The notes under the pieces were generated by a model. It saw only the letters and a list, made by a program, of their open reading frames with translations. It did no database searches and was not told the origin of the DNA. DNA of 63,628 nt from an uncultured Lachnospiraceae bacterium (GTDB taxonomy: Bacteria; Bacillota; Clostridia; Lachnospirales; Lachnospiraceae): positions 1-63,628 of the forward strand of contig CAKNHF010000016.1 of assembly GCA_930972465.1 (NCBI GenBank), read 5' to 3'. The position numbers and the translations under genes are program-made. Shown here piece by piece: positions 8,727-17,762 of this stretch. The stretch's first letter is position 1. Every line of letters starts with the position of its first letter.

Positions 8727-9477
8727 TATAGGAAATACAAATATAGTATTGGGCTGTATTGACCAGGACAGATGTGTCTTTGTCGAACGGCTGTCCACCG
8801 TGCGCACAAAGACCGAGCTCGAGTATGCTATCGATATAAAAAATGTCCTGGACATCTATCATATAAGAAGGAATGAGCTTGAAGGCGGGATTATATCGTC
8901 TGTGGTTCCGCAGATTACGACTATTGTCAAGATGGCTGTTGAGAAAATATTGAAAAGAGAGGCGCTGGTGGTAGGCGCGGGGATCAGGACAGGACTCAAT
9001 ATCAGGATTGACAATCCGGCTCAGCTGGGAAGTGATCTGGTGGTTGACTCTGTGGCGGGAATCGCGGAGTATCCGGTTCCTCTGCTGATCTTTGACATGG
9101 GAACAGCCAATACGGTGTGTGTGATAGACCGGAACAAAAATTATATCGGCGGGATGATATATCCCGGAATCGGGGTGTCGCTTGATTCGCTTACCGCCCA
9201 TGCCTCACAGCTTGGCGGCATCAGCCTGGAGGCGCCGGAACATATCGTGGGAAAGAATACCGCAGAATGTATGAAGAGCGGAGTGCTGTACAGCAGTGCC
9301 GCGGCTATTGACGGGATTGTGGACCGGCTGGAGGAGGAACTTGGCAGCGATGTGACAGTGGTCGCAACCGGCGGGCTTGCCAAAAAGATCGTGCCGTACT
9401 GCAGGAGGAAGATCATACTGGATGACAATCTTCTGCTGAAGGGGCTGGCGATCATTTACCGGAAAAACAGAAAGTGA
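8710..9477 (+). CDS. coaX: Type III pantothenate kinase
   Basis: Phosphorylates pantothenate in the first committed step of CoA synthesis. The 255-residue protein starts with the ASKHA-fold phosphate motif DIGNTN (residues 5-10), has the substrate-binding RxxxxE region, the GADR-equivalent LGSDLVVDSVAG and the second phosphate motif DMGTANTV, and ends with an adenosine motif VATGGLAKK. Type III kinases are not feedback-inhibited by CoA (family knowledge). Its start lies inside the upstream transporter gene, so expression depends on that transcript. Confidence 0.95.
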   Translation: MILAIDIGNTNIVLGCIDQDRCVFVERLSTVRTKTELEYAIDIKNVLDIYHIRRNELEGGIISSVVPQITTIVKMAVEKILKREALVVGAGIRTGLNIRIDNPAQLGSDLVVDSVAGIAEYPVPLLIFDMGTANTVCVIDRNKNYIGGMIYPGIGVSLDSLTAHASQLGGISLEAPEHIVGKNTAECMKSGVLYSSAAAIDGIVDRLEEELGSDVTVVATGGLAKKIVPYCRRKIILDDNLLLKGLAIIYRKNRK

Positions 9478-9571
9478 ATCTGTGGACCGCAAACTGACTG
9501 GTCAGACCGGGATTCGCAGCTGCCCGGAAAGATTGAGCAGTTTTGAAGTTTTGAAAGATAATATCGGAATA

Positions 9572-9620
9572 AAAAAACATTCTCTCAGCATAATTTAATT
9601 TGCTGAGAGAATGTTTTTTT
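9572..9620. terminator. Bidirectional terminator between coaX and glgD
   Basis: Arms at 9572-9590 and 9601-9620 (core ATTCTCTCAGCA and complement) are flanked by A and T runs on both sides, so it can stop transcription from either direction of these convergent operons. Confidence 0.85.
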
Positions 9621-9677
9621 GCTGTCATCACCATTCTTCAGAGTTATAAAACTCTGTTTACTGAATGAAATCCGAAT

Positions 9678-10793
9678 CTACAGGGTATCGCCTCTCTTGA
9701 TATATCCCGGTTTGTCCGGAGAAGCGATTACTCTCTTGCCGCGGATCAGTTTTGCGTGCTTGTCAATTACAACGTTTTCGACACGAACGCCCTTACCGAT
9801 CACAACATCGGAGGAAATAACACAATTTTTAACTATAGCGCCTTCCTTGATGGTGCAGCCTCTTCCGATAACGGAATTCTCAATTGTTCCCTCGATCAGA
9901 CAGCCGTTGGATACAACAGAGGACTTCACGGAACTGCTGTCAAAATACTGTGTCGGGCAGGAGTCGTTTGTGCGTGTATAAATCGGCCAGTCATTAACGA
10001 ACAGAGTTGTCGCGTTCTTGAGGTCGATCAGGGACATGTTCGCATCATAGTAGCTCTTGAAGTCCGTAATAGAAGCAAAGTATCCGCGGTGCGGTACCGC
10101 ACGTACGTCCAGCTCATGGCACTGCTCGTCTATGATATCGACGAGTGAATACATAGCGGACATTTTGTGTGCTTTTGTCACAAGATCAAGGAACAGCTCT
10201 TTTTTCATAATATATGTATCCATAAAGATGTTCTTGTTCTTTGCGTTTCCACGGTTCGGCAGAATTGCATCCACACCCTTCTGTTTGTTGATATCCAGAG
10301 TATAGCAGCTTAAGAACTCCTCTTTTGCTGTATCCACAGAGTGATACATCAGTGTGATGTCTGCGCCGGAATCAATGTGCGTCTTCAAGAGTTCACTGTA
10401 GTCTGCCGTGTATACCATATAACTGGGAGCTATCACTACATATGGCTGGGTGACGCGCTCTATCACATCCATGTTTTCAATGTAGGCTGCGATATCGGTA
10501 TTGTAAATATCGCTTACCATATTGGATTCGGTATATAAGATGTGAAGTTTTCCTCGTTTTGAGTTGATGTTGTAGTGGCGTCCTGTTCCGAGATGCTCGG
10601 TAAGAGAACGCGGTTTTCTTCTTATATAAACCTGGATCGTATCGATCCCGCTGTTGCTCATATTGGAGATCGGGAAGTCGATCACACGGTATCTGCCGAG
10701 GAATGAGAAAGCCCCGACCGGACGATATTCCTGAAGTCCGTCTACCTGGATATGGTTTCCGGCAAAATTAACGATTCCAAAAGCCTGGCTCAT
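9678..10793 (-). CDS. glgD: GlgD subunit of glucose-1-phosphate adenylyltransferase
   Basis: A 371-residue nucleotidyltransferase-fold protein that pairs with GlgC to make ADP-glucose for glycogen. It keeps the fold markers RYRVIDFPISN and a left-handed beta-helix C-terminal domain (NSVIGRGCTIKEGAIVKNCVI), but lacks the GGxGxRL pyrophosphorylase loop at the N-terminus, having NFAGNHIQVDGL instead. That loss is normal for Firmicute GlgD, which acts as a regulatory partner (family knowledge). It starts one base after the glgC stop codon, so the two subunits are co-translated. Confidence 0.93.
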   Translation of the reverse strand: MSQAFGIVNFAGNHIQVDGLQEYRPVGAFSFLGRYRVIDFPISNMSNSGIDTIQVYIRRKPRSLTEHLGTGRHYNINSKRGKLHILYTESNMVSDIYNTDIAAYIENMDVIERVTQPYVVIAPSYMVYTADYSELLKTHIDSGADITLMYHSVDTAKEEFLSCYTLDINKQKGVDAILPNRGNAKNKNIFMDTYIMKKELFLDLVTKAHKMSAMYSLVDIIDEQCHELDVRAVPHRGYFASITDFKSYYDANMSLIDLKNATTLFVNDWPIYTRTNDSCPTQYFDSSSVKSSVVSNGCLIEGTIENSVIGRGCTIKEGAIVKNCVISSDVVIGKGVRVENVVIDKHAKLIRGKRVIASPDKPGYIKRGDTL

Positions 10794-10794
10794 A

Positions 10795-11937
10795 TTATTC
10801 TTCCCCCTTTACACGTTTTGCTACGAGTTCGATATGCTCGCTGTCAGCACTTCCCACAACGGCATTCTTTCCGATCTTGATATCGTCAGCTACGAGGGCG
10901 CGCTGAACGACTGCGCCTTCTTCGACTTCAGATCCCGGCATGAGCACGCTGTCGATGACCTTGGCACCTGCAGCTACTTTTGCCCCGGTGAACAGAACGG
11001 AATTCTTGACTTCACCGTCGATAACACAGCCCTGTGTGACAAACGCTTTTTCAATGGAAGCATCTGCGCCTATGTACTGCGGAAGAGAGGTTACGTCTTC
11101 TGTATAGATCTTCCAGGTCGGATCATGAAGGTCAAGCTCGTTGTTCTTGCTCAGAAGATCCATGTTTGCCTCCCAGAGAGAATCGATCGTTCCGACATCT
11201 TTCCAGTATCCTTTGAATTTGTAAGCATAAACAGACTTTCCGTCGTTCAGGAGAACGGGAATGATGTCTTTTCCGAAGTCATGGCTTGAATCATTATCCT
11301 TCATATCAGCCATAAGCATCTTGCGAAGCAGTTTCCAGTTGAAAATATAAATACCCATGGAAGCCAGATTGCTCTTCGGTTTCTCCGGCTTTTCCTCAAA
11401 TTCTACGATGCGTCCGGTCTCCTCATCCGTATTCATGATACCGAAACGGCTTGCCTCTTTCATCGGAACCTCGATGACTGCGATTGTGGCATCCGCGTTG
11501 TTTTCTTTATGGTAAGCAAGCATCTTGGCGTAATTCATTTTGTAAATATGGTCGCCGGAAAGAATAAGGAGATATTCCGGTGAGAATGTATCGATAAAAT
11601 CGATGTTCTGGGAGATTGCGTCCGCCGTCCCTCTGTATACGTCAAGGTTGGCATCTGCTTTCTCACGCGGAGGAAGTACATATACTCCGCTGTTCTTTGC
11701 GTCCAGACCCCAGCGGCGTCCGACTGCAACATAGCTGTTAAGCTGAATGGATTCGTACTGTGTCAGAACTCCCACAACATCGATTCCACTGTTCGCGCAG
11801 TTACTGAGGGGAAAATCGATAATGCGGTATTTTCCACCATATGAAACGGCAGGTTTTGCCATTTTTTTGGTCAATTCATGCAGACGAGTCCCTCGGCCAC
11901 CAGCCAAAATCATAGCTAACATGTTATTTTGCTTCAT
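10795..11937 (-). CDS. glgC: Glucose-1-phosphate adenylyltransferase catalytic subunit
   Basis: Makes ADP-glucose from glucose-1-phosphate and ATP, the committed step of bacterial glycogen synthesis. The 380-residue protein shows the catalytic loop [19 protein letters not shown], the [15 protein letters not shown] motif, [11 protein letters not shown] with the metal-binding Asp, [11 protein letters not shown] for sugar-phosphate binding, and a C-terminal beta-helix with the effector site. It is first in a two-gene operon with glgD on the minus strand. glgB, glgA and glgP are not in this window. Confidence 0.95.
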   Translation of the reverse strand: MKQNNMLAMILAGGRGTRLHELTKKMAKPAVSYGGKYRIIDFPLSNCANSGIDVVGVLTQYESIQLNSYVAVGRRWGLDAKNSGVYVLPPREKADANLDVYRGTADAISQNIDFIDTFSPEYLLILSGDHIYKMNYAKMLAYHKENNADATIAVIEVPMKEASRFGIMNTDEETGRIVEFEEKPEKPKSNLASMGIYIFNWKLLRKMLMADMKDNDSSHDFGKDIIPVLLNDGKSVYAYKFKGYWKDVGTIDSLWEANMDLLSKNNELDLHDPTWKIYTEDVTSLPQYIGADASIEKAFVTQGCVIDGEVKNSVLFTGAKVAAGAKVIDSVLMPGSEVEEGAVVQRALVADDIKIGKNAVVGSADSEHIELVAKRVKGEE

Positions 11938-11969
11938 AGTGAGCCCTCTCTTTCATTTTACTGACTTAT

Positions 11970-11998
11970 ATTATACAATTATTTGTTTTCTATTTCCA
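11970..11998 (-). promoter_or_regulatory. Promoter of glgCD
   Basis: Read on the minus strand: TGGAAA (11998-11993), 17 bases, TATAAT (11975-11970), about 33 bases ahead of glgC. Confidence 0.5.
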
Positions 11999-11999
11999 C

Positions 12000-12235
12000 A
12001 TATTTGTGCGAAAAAACGGAGTTTTATGTGTGGATTTCACGTAAAATTATTGTAAATTATCGGAGTTGTTCACACCATATGAGTGAGTTTTAGTCAATTT
12101 ATAAGAAAATCCGCCCAGGGAAATCTGCAACTGACCGAAATCTGATTCTGGTCTGCTGCAGCCGGGTTTTAAAGGAAGGAAAAGAAAGCGAGAGAATTTC
12201 GGGAAAAACGGAAATTCTTTTGTGCATTTTGTGGA
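12000..12235. other. Intergenic stretch with no gene seen
   Basis: The 367-base gap between the divergent glgC and MarR genes holds a promoter at each end. In the middle I see no open frame with a ribosome binding site, no RNA gene and no strong hairpin; it is AT-rich. Confidence 0.5.
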
Positions 12236-12264
12236 TTGACAATAAAAATTATGTTTTATACTAT
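12236..12264 (+). promoter_or_regulatory. Promoter of the MarR/ABC exporter operon
   Basis: Perfect TTGACA (12236-12241), 17 bases, TACTAT (12259-12264). The predicted start falls near 12271, inside the palindrome at 12266-12283. Confidence 0.65.
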
Positions 12265-12265
12265 G

Positions 12266-12283
12266 TTGTTAGTTACCGAACAA
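12266..12283 (+). promoter_or_regulatory. Probable MarR operator
   Basis: Imperfect palindrome TTGTTAG-TTAC-CGAACAA covering the predicted transcription start, six of seven positions matching between arms. MarR repressors usually bind such sites over their own promoters, so autoregulation is likely (inference). Confidence 0.5.
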
Positions 12284-12304
12284 AGCAAAGGGAGCGTATG
12301 AGAT

Positions 12305-12799
12305 ATGGATAGGAATGACGCCCGAGATCCGGCTCAGGACGATGTGGGAAGACTGATCAATATGATCTCTCATCAGCTGAAGAGACAGATGTGCTTTCAT
12401 GAGGAGGAGAGCGAACTGACGAATATGCAGAAAAGGGTTCTGCACTATATTCTGTTCCAGAGCATGAATAAGGACATCTATCAGAAAGACATTGAGAAGG
12501 AGTTTAAGATCCGCCGTTCCACGGCCAGCGGGATTCTGCAGCTTCTCGAGAAAAACGGCTTTGTGACCCGTGAGAACGTGGAGTGGGATGCAAGGCTGAA
12601 GAAGCTGGTTCCCACGGAAAAGGCGGAAGGGGTACGGGAGGAGATCCTTTCAAACATACGCTATATGGAAAAGATTCTGAGACAGGGAATCTCGAATCAG
12701 GATATGGAGATCTGCATGAAGGTGCTGGAGCAGATGTCCGCGAACTTGTCTGGTAATGAGAAAAGATGTAAAGGAGAGGAGACAACAGACCATGAATAG
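12305..12799 (+). CDS. MarR family transcriptional regulator
   Basis: A 164-residue winged-helix repressor. The DNA-binding region shows MQKRVLHYILFQ, the recognition segment FKIRRSTASGILQLLEKNGFVTRENVEWDARLKKLVPTEKA with the beta-hairpin wing typical of MarR, flanked by dimerisation helices at both ends. It opens an operon with two ABC half-transporters and its last 8 bases overlap the first of them (ATGAATAG), so repressor and pump are co-expressed. It probably senses a small molecule that the exporter removes. A palindrome at the promoter suggests self-repression. Confidence 0.92.
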   Translation: MDRNDARDPAQDDVGRLINMISHQLKRQMCFHEEESELTNMQKRVLHYILFQSMNKDIYQKDIEKEFKIRRSTASGILQLLEKNGFVTRENVEWDARLKKLVPTEKAEGVREEILSNIRYMEKILRQGISNQDMEICMKVLEQMSANLSGNEKRCKGEETTDHE

Positions 12800-14525
12800 G
12801 AAATTGCTTCGTTCTGTCCGGGAATATAAGAGACAGACGATCCAGACGCCGATCCTGGTGGCGCTGGAGGTCCTGATGGAAGTGCTGATCCCGCTGCTGA
12901 TGGCGAACATTATTGACATCGGAATCATGCAGGGGGATATGGGTTACATTGTGAAGACCGGAGCCCTGCTTGTTGTAATGGCTATGCTGGCACTGTTTTT
13001 CGGTGCGAAGGCAGGACAGCTCGCCGCAATCGCTTCAGCGGGTTATGCAAAGAACCTTCGCCATGATATTTTTTACAAGATACAGGATTTTTCTTTCGGG
13101 AATATTGATCATTTCTCGACGTCAGGGCTTGTCACCAGGCTGACGACGGACATCACGAACGTGCAGATGGCATATATGTTTACAATCCGTATGCTTGCGA
13201 GAGCGCCGATCATGATCGTTCTGTCATTGATTATGACTCTGACGATCAATGTTCCGATCGCGATCATGATGCTGATTTCGATCCCGGTGCTGGGAGGCGT
13301 GCTGATCTTTATCGCGAAAAAAGCACATCCGCATTTTATCAAGGTATTCGATGAGTACGACATCCTGAATAATACCGTGCAGGAGAATGTGAATGCAGCC
13401 CGTGTGGTCAAAGCGTATGTGCGCGCGGATCATGAGAATGAAAAATTTGGAAAGATTTCAAAGATTGTGTTCGATCTTTTTACCAGAGCGGAGAAGATCG
13501 TTGCATGGAACTCGCCGGTCATGCAGTTCACTGTTTATACCGTTGTCATTGTTATGGTACTTATCGGAGGAGAGGGCATCATTAATCAGACAATGCAGAC
13601 CGGGGAACTGACCAGCGTGATTGTTTATGCGCTTCAGATTCTGATGTCGCTGATGATGGTATCCTTTGTGTTCGTTATGATCATGATCGCAGAGGCCTCC
13701 ACAGACCGTATTACAGAGGTGCTGGATGAAGTCCCGGAGATGGAAGATGCAGCTGACGCTGTGACGGAAGTGAAAAACGGAGATATTGATTTTGAACATG
13801 TGAATTTCAGCTATTCAGGCAAAGGCGGCAACCTGTCTCTGAAGGATGTGAATCTTCATATCAAGAGTGGACAGATTGTCGGGATCATTGGAGGAACGGG
13901 AAGCGCGAAATCTACTCTGGTGCAGCTGGTCCCGAGACTTTATGACGTGACCGAGGGATGTGTAAAGGTCGGTGGAGTTGATGTCCGGAAGTATAATCTG
14001 AAGGATCTCCGTGACCAGGTATCGATGGTACTGCAGAAGAACGTGCTTTTTACGGGAAGTATTTATGAAAATATCCGTTGGGGAGACGAGAATGCAAGTG
14101 ATGAGGAAGTGCAGAGAGTCTGTCGTCTGGCGCAGGCTGACGGATTCATCAATGAGTTTCCGAATAAATATGAGACGATGATCGTGGAGGGAGGAAATAA
14201 TGTTTCCGGCGGTCAGAAACAGAGACTGTGTATTGCAAGGGCGCTGCTAAAGAAACCGAAAATCCTGATCCTTGACGACTCTACCAGTGCGGTGGATACA
14301 AGGACGGATGCACTGATCCGACAGGCATTCCGCGAGGAGATACCGGATACGACCAAGATCATCATTGCACAGAGGATCTCCTCCGTGGAAGATGCAGATG
14401 TGATCATTGTTATGGACAACGGGGAAATCAACGGCATCGGAACTTCCGAAGAGCTTCTTAAGACAAACAGGATCTACAGAGAAGTATATGAATCTCAGGT
14501 GAAGGGAGGCGCTGACAATGAATAA
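12792..14525 (+). CDS. ABC exporter half-transporter with a degenerate ATP site
   Basis: A 577-residue exporter half: six membrane helices (about 15-310) then a nucleotide-binding domain (about 335-577). The ATP site is altered in three places: the Walker A is GGTGSAKST (Ala before Lys, residues 366-374), the Walker B is LDDSTSAVD with Asp in place of the catalytic Glu (about 494), and the H-loop His is Gln527 (IIAQRIS). The signature VSGGQKQ is intact. This pattern is known from asymmetric exporters such as TM287/288 and LmrCD, where one of two sites is non-hydrolytic. The partner follows with an 8-base overlap. The start at 12792 follows AAAGGAGAGGAG. Confidence 0.93.
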   Translation: MNRKLLRSVREYKRQTIQTPILVALEVLMEVLIPLLMANIIDIGIMQGDMGYIVKTGALLVVMAMLALFFGAKAGQLAAIASAGYAKNLRHDIFYKIQDFSFGNIDHFSTSGLVTRLTTDITNVQMAYMFTIRMLARAPIMIVLSLIMTLTINVPIAIMMLISIPVLGGVLIFIAKKAHPHFIKVFDEYDILNNTVQENVNAARVVKAYVRADHENEKFGKISKIVFDLFTRAEKIVAWNSPVMQFTVYTVVIVMVLIGGEGIINQTMQTGELTSVIVYALQILMSLMMVSFVFVMIMIAEASTDRITEVLDEVPEMEDAADAVTEVKNGDIDFEHVNFSYSGKGGNLSLKDVNLHIKSGQIVGIIGGTGSAKSTLVQLVPRLYDVTEGCVKVGGVDVRKYNLKDLRDQVSMVLQKNVLFTGSIYENIRWGDENASDEEVQRVCRLAQADGFINEFPNKYETMIVEGGNNVSGGQKQRLCIARALLKKPKILILDDSTSAVDTRTDALIRQAFREEIPDTTKIIIAQRISSVEDADVIIVMDNGEINGIGTSEELLKTNRIYREVYESQVKGGADNE

Positions 14526-16407
14526 GCAGGAAAAACCAACCATCAACAAAGGAACGATAAAGACAGCGAAGCGCCTGATGAAATATGTGACAGGAACGTA
14601 CAAGGTAGAGTTTATCGTGGTAATTTTCTGTATTCTGATCAGTTCTGTCGCTTCGATATCCGTGTCGCTGTCGCTGAAGTTTCTTCTGGATGATTATATC
14701 ATCCCCCTGATCGGACAGCAGAACCCGGATTACAGTGAACTTTATATGGCGCTCACAGTACTGGGAACGATCTTCCTGTGCGGTGTCATCGCAACATTTG
14801 TCTACAGCAGGATGATGGTAGTGATCGGACAGGGCGTGCTGAAACGTGTGCGTGACGAGATGTTCGAACATATGCAGACGCTTCCCATCCGCTATTTTGA
14901 TCAGAATACAACAGGATCAATCATGAGTCTTTATACAAATGATACGGATACGTTAAGACAGATGATCAACCAGTCCATTCCGCAGGTGTTGATGTCTTCC
15001 TTTACGATCGTGGTGACATTCATCTCTATGCTGGTGCTGAGCCCGATTCTGACCGTGCTCGCTGTTGTGATGATCGGTGTGATGATCCTTGTGTCCAGAG
15101 TAGTTGCGGGAAACAGTGGAAAATATTTTATTCGCCAGCAGCTTGATCTTGCCAGTGTGACAGGTTTTGTGGAGGAGCGCATGAACGGACAGAGGGTTGT
15201 CAAGGTGTTCAACCACGAGAAAATTTCAGAGGAAGAGTTTGACGAGCTGAATGAGAAACTGTTTGTCAGTGCGTCAAATGCGCATACATTTGCAAGTATC
15301 ATGGGCCCGATCATCGGAAACCTGGGCAATCTGCAGTTTGTACTTACGGCTGTTCTGGGAGGATTTCTTTCCGTTGTGGGAATCGGAAACATGACGCTTG
15401 GTGTGATCGCTTCTTATCTGCAGTTTACGAAGAGCTTTACTCAGCCGTTCATGCAGATCGCGCAGCAGTTCAATTCCATCATTATGGCGCTGGCGGGTGC
15501 CGAGCGTATCTTTAATATGATGGATGAGGATCCTGAGGTTGACGACGGATACGTTACTCTTGTCAATGCGAAAAAGGATATACAGGGCAATCTTACAGAG
15601 TGCAGGGAGCGTACCGGACTGTGGGCATGGAAGCATCCGCATCAGGCGGACGGCTCTGTCACATATCAGGAACTCAAAGGAGATGTGCGGTTCTATGACA
15701 TGACATTTGGGTATACGCCGGACCATATGGTGCTCCATGATCTGACTCTTTACGCGAAACCGGGGCAGAAGATCGCGTTCGTCGGTTCCACCGGGGCCGG
15801 GAAGACCACGATTACAAACCTGATCAACCGTTTCTATGATGTGGCTGACGGAAAGATCCGTTACGATGACATTAACATCAATAAGATCAAGAAGGCAGAT
15901 CTGAGACGTTCTCTTGGAATCGTGCTTCAGGATACCCATCTGTTTACCGGAACAATCAAGGAAAATATCCGATACGGTAAACTGGATGCAACAGACGAGG
16001 AAGTGGTAAATGCAGCAAAACTCGCTCACGCGGACGGATTCATCCGGATGCTGCCCAAAGGATATGATACCCACCTGAGCGGGGACGGAGAGGAACTTTC
16101 CCAGGGACAGAGACAGCTGCTTGCCATTGCAAGAGCTGCGATTGCAGACCCGCCGGTGCTGATTCTGGATGAGGCGACATCCTCCATCGATACCAGGACA
16201 GAGCAGATCGTGCAGAAAGGAATGGATAACCTGATGAAAGGACGTACCGTATTCGTTATCGCCCACAGGCTCTCCACGATCCGCAACAGCGATGCGATCA
16301 TGGTTCTCGAACACGGACGCATCATCGAGAGAGGAACCCACGAAGAACTCCTCAAACTCAAAGGAACCTACTACCAATTATACACAGGAAAGCTGGAGCT
16401 TTCGTGA
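14518..16407 (+). CDS. ABC exporter half-transporter with canonical ATP site
   Basis: A 629-residue partner of the preceding protein. Six membrane helices lie in about residues 25-320, followed by a 50-residue linker (VDDGYVTLVNAKK to YQELKG) typical of this half, then the ATPase domain. Walker A GSTGAGKTT (423-431), signature LSQGQ, Walker B LILDEATSSID with the catalytic Glu, and His583 in VIAHRLST are all intact. The two genes overlap by ATGAATAA and should form a heterodimeric multidrug or peptide exporter controlled by the MarR protein. Substrate unknown. Confidence 0.94.
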   Translation: MNKQEKPTINKGTIKTAKRLMKYVTGTYKVEFIVVIFCILISSVASISVSLSLKFLLDDYIIPLIGQQNPDYSELYMALTVLGTIFLCGVIATFVYSRMMVVIGQGVLKRVRDEMFEHMQTLPIRYFDQNTTGSIMSLYTNDTDTLRQMINQSIPQVLMSSFTIVVTFISMLVLSPILTVLAVVMIGVMILVSRVVAGNSGKYFIRQQLDLASVTGFVEERMNGQRVVKVFNHEKISEEEFDELNEKLFVSASNAHTFASIMGPIIGNLGNLQFVLTAVLGGFLSVVGIGNMTLGVIASYLQFTKSFTQPFMQIAQQFNSIIMALAGAERIFNMMDEDPEVDDGYVTLVNAKKDIQGNLTECRERTGLWAWKHPHQADGSVTYQELKGDVRFYDMTFGYTPDHMVLHDLTLYAKPGQKIAFVGSTGAGKTTITNLINRFYDVADGKIRYDDININKIKKADLRRSLGIVLQDTHLFTGTIKENIRYGKLDATDEEVVNAAKLAHADGFIRMLPKGYDTHLSGDGEELSQGQRQLLAIARAAIADPPVLILDEATSSIDTRTEQIVQKGMDNLMKGRTVFVIAHRLSTIRNSDAIMVLEHGRIIERGTHEELLKLKGTYYQLYTGKLELS

Positions 16408-16433
16408 TGGCAATGAGCCGTGCAACGATAATA

Positions 16434-16476
16434 AAAATGTCTGGCGAGAGTTTACTCTCGACCAGACGTTTTTTGT
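16434..16476 (+). terminator. Terminator of the MarR/ABC operon
   Basis: Stem GTCTGG (16439-16444) with CCAGAC (16462-16467) and inner pairing GAGAGT/ACTCTC, followed by six T. Confidence 0.85.
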
Positions 16477-16482
16477 TATCGG

Positions 16483-16624
16483 TATAGGGCGAAAGCCCGC
16501 GACCGAAATGGAGAGGCGAAGCCGCGGAATTGAGGTTGGCACGGCGGAGTTCGCCATTCGAAGAGTGCTTGCATTCTTCTGGGAGCTCGTTTTTGATTTT
16601 CTATAGGGCGAAAGCCCTCTTTTC
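16483..16624 (+). repeat. GC-rich intergenic repeat element, locus 1
   Basis: Bounded by two identical 16-base copies of TATAGGGCGAAAGCCC (16483-16498 and 16602-16617), each able to fold as a GAAA-capped hairpin; the second ends in a T run. The part after the first copy (CCGCGACCGA...AGGCGAAGCCGCGGAATTGAGGTTG) is clearly related to the tandem repeat at 56625-56754. It contains no credible gene. Confidence 0.6.
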
Positions 16625-16686
16625 ACAGCATTCTTTTTATGATATCCTTGTGAATGCATCGTTAAAATATTGGTAAGGAGAGAACT

Positions 16687-16977
16687 ATGGATGTAATAAT
16701 CGTGATGTGCCTTGGGGTACTGGCAGGAAAGTTTTTCTTTCCGGAGAAATGGAAACGCATCAACGAGATTCTTCAGACGGTATGTACGGTTCTTCTGATT
16801 TTTTCCATGGGCGTGATGCTCGGAAGCAGGGAGAATTTTATCGGTGAGATAAGTGAACTGGGAATGAGAAGTGTTCTGTTTTTTCTCATCCCGTCAGTAA
16901 CCTCGGTGATCATTGTCTATCCTCTTACAAGGATATTTCTTGATAAGAAAAGTCAGAAGAAGAGGGAGGGAGAATGA
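16687..16977 (+). CDS. LysO-family exporter, N-terminal part as a separate gene
   Basis: A 96-residue membrane protein with three hydrophobic helices, matching the N-terminal DUF340 half of the lysine exporter LysO (YbjE). Motifs such as SMGVMLGSRENF are typical. AAGGAGAG precedes the ATG. It ends in a charged tail and overlaps the next gene by ATGA, which indicates translational coupling and not a frameshift. Split LysO pairs are known in Firmicutes (family knowledge). Confidence 0.8.
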   Translation: MDVIIVMCLGVLAGKFFFPEKWKRINEILQTVCTVLLIFSMGVMLGSRENFIGEISELGMRSVLFFLIPSVTSVIIVYPLTRIFLDKKSQKKREGE

Positions 16978-17579
16978 TGGTCTATCTGGCGGCGGCTGCA
17001 CTGGCCGGAGGAATTCTTTGCGGAATGGCAGGACTGGATGAGACATTTCCTGTCCGCGCGATCACTTATGGGCGGGATTATATTCTGTATGTACTGATGT
17101 TTCTTGTTGGAATAAGCATCGGTCTTCACAGAGGAATCATAGGAAAGATAAAAGAATATCATGTGAGAATTTTTGTGATCCCGGCAGGAATCATAGCGGG
17201 ATCTCTGGCAGGAGGGATCATAAGCGGGCTGATTACGGGACTTCCCATGAATCAGAGCACGGCTGTCGCAGCGGGAATGGGGTGGTACAGCCTGACCGGA
17301 GCGGCGGTCGGAAATCTGGCCGGAGCACAGGCGGGAAGTGTGGCTTTTCTCAGTAATCTGCTGCGGGAAATATTTTCATTCTTCAGCATTCCATTCATAT
17401 CGAAAAAGCTGAATTATTACACATGCATCGCGCCGGCAGGCGCGACAAGTGAAGATACGACACTGCCGATGATGATCCGATATACAGATGAAGAGAACGT
17501 GGTGCTGTCCGTGTTTAACGGGGTGATCTGTTCTGCGGCAGTGCCGTTCCTGATCTCTTTCTGCTATAATTTTTTCTGA
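16974..17579 (+). CDS. LysO-family exporter, C-terminal part
   Basis: A 201-residue membrane protein corresponding to the C-terminal half of LysO, which exports L-lysine and its toxic analogue thialysine. Helices are rich in Gly; the conserved GMGWYSLTGAAVGNLAGAQAGSVAFLSN and the APAGATSEDTTLPM segment with acidic residues are the family's hallmark. It should assemble with the 96-residue product of the gene it overlaps. No lysine riboswitch was seen in the short upstream region. Confidence 0.88.
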   Translation: MMVYLAAAALAGGILCGMAGLDETFPVRAITYGRDYILYVLMFLVGISIGLHRGIIGKIKEYHVRIFVIPAGIIAGSLAGGIISGLITGLPMNQSTAVAAGMGWYSLTGAAVGNLAGAQAGSVAFLSNLLREIFSFFSIPFISKKLNYYTCIAPAGATSEDTTLPMMIRYTDEENVVLSVFNGVICSAAVPFLISFCYNFF

Positions 17580-17618
17580 GGTCGCCGTGTCCGGGAAGAC
17601 ATGTCTGTGATCCGGAGT

Positions 17619-17675
17619 ATGAATATGGGACGAGGACAGGCGTTCGACTGGCGCCCGGCTTCGTCCCATATTCAT
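17619..17675. terminator. Long hairpin between convergent lysO and channel genes
   Basis: Fifteen-base perfect arms at 17619-17633 and 17661-17675 (ATGAATATGGGACGA and complement). Tails are only weakly T-rich, but the place between convergent genes fits a bidirectional terminator. Confidence 0.6.
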
Positions 17676-17762
17676 GTTAAAAGTTTATCGGATGGGGAAG
17701 ACTCCCGCCTCTGCAGGCGGTGAGGAACAAATATGTATCAGTGACGGGGCTTGAACGGGCCG

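Noticed and set aside
16620-16686. A lysine riboswitch or other leader upstream of the LysO pair
   Set aside because: Only about 60 bases separate the repeat element from the start codon, too short for the lysine riboswitch, and no conserved loop was seen.
16974-16977. A possible frameshift that would split a single lysO gene
   Set aside because: Both parts have sensible starts and the ATGA overlap is standard coupling; split LysO pairs are known in Firmicutes.
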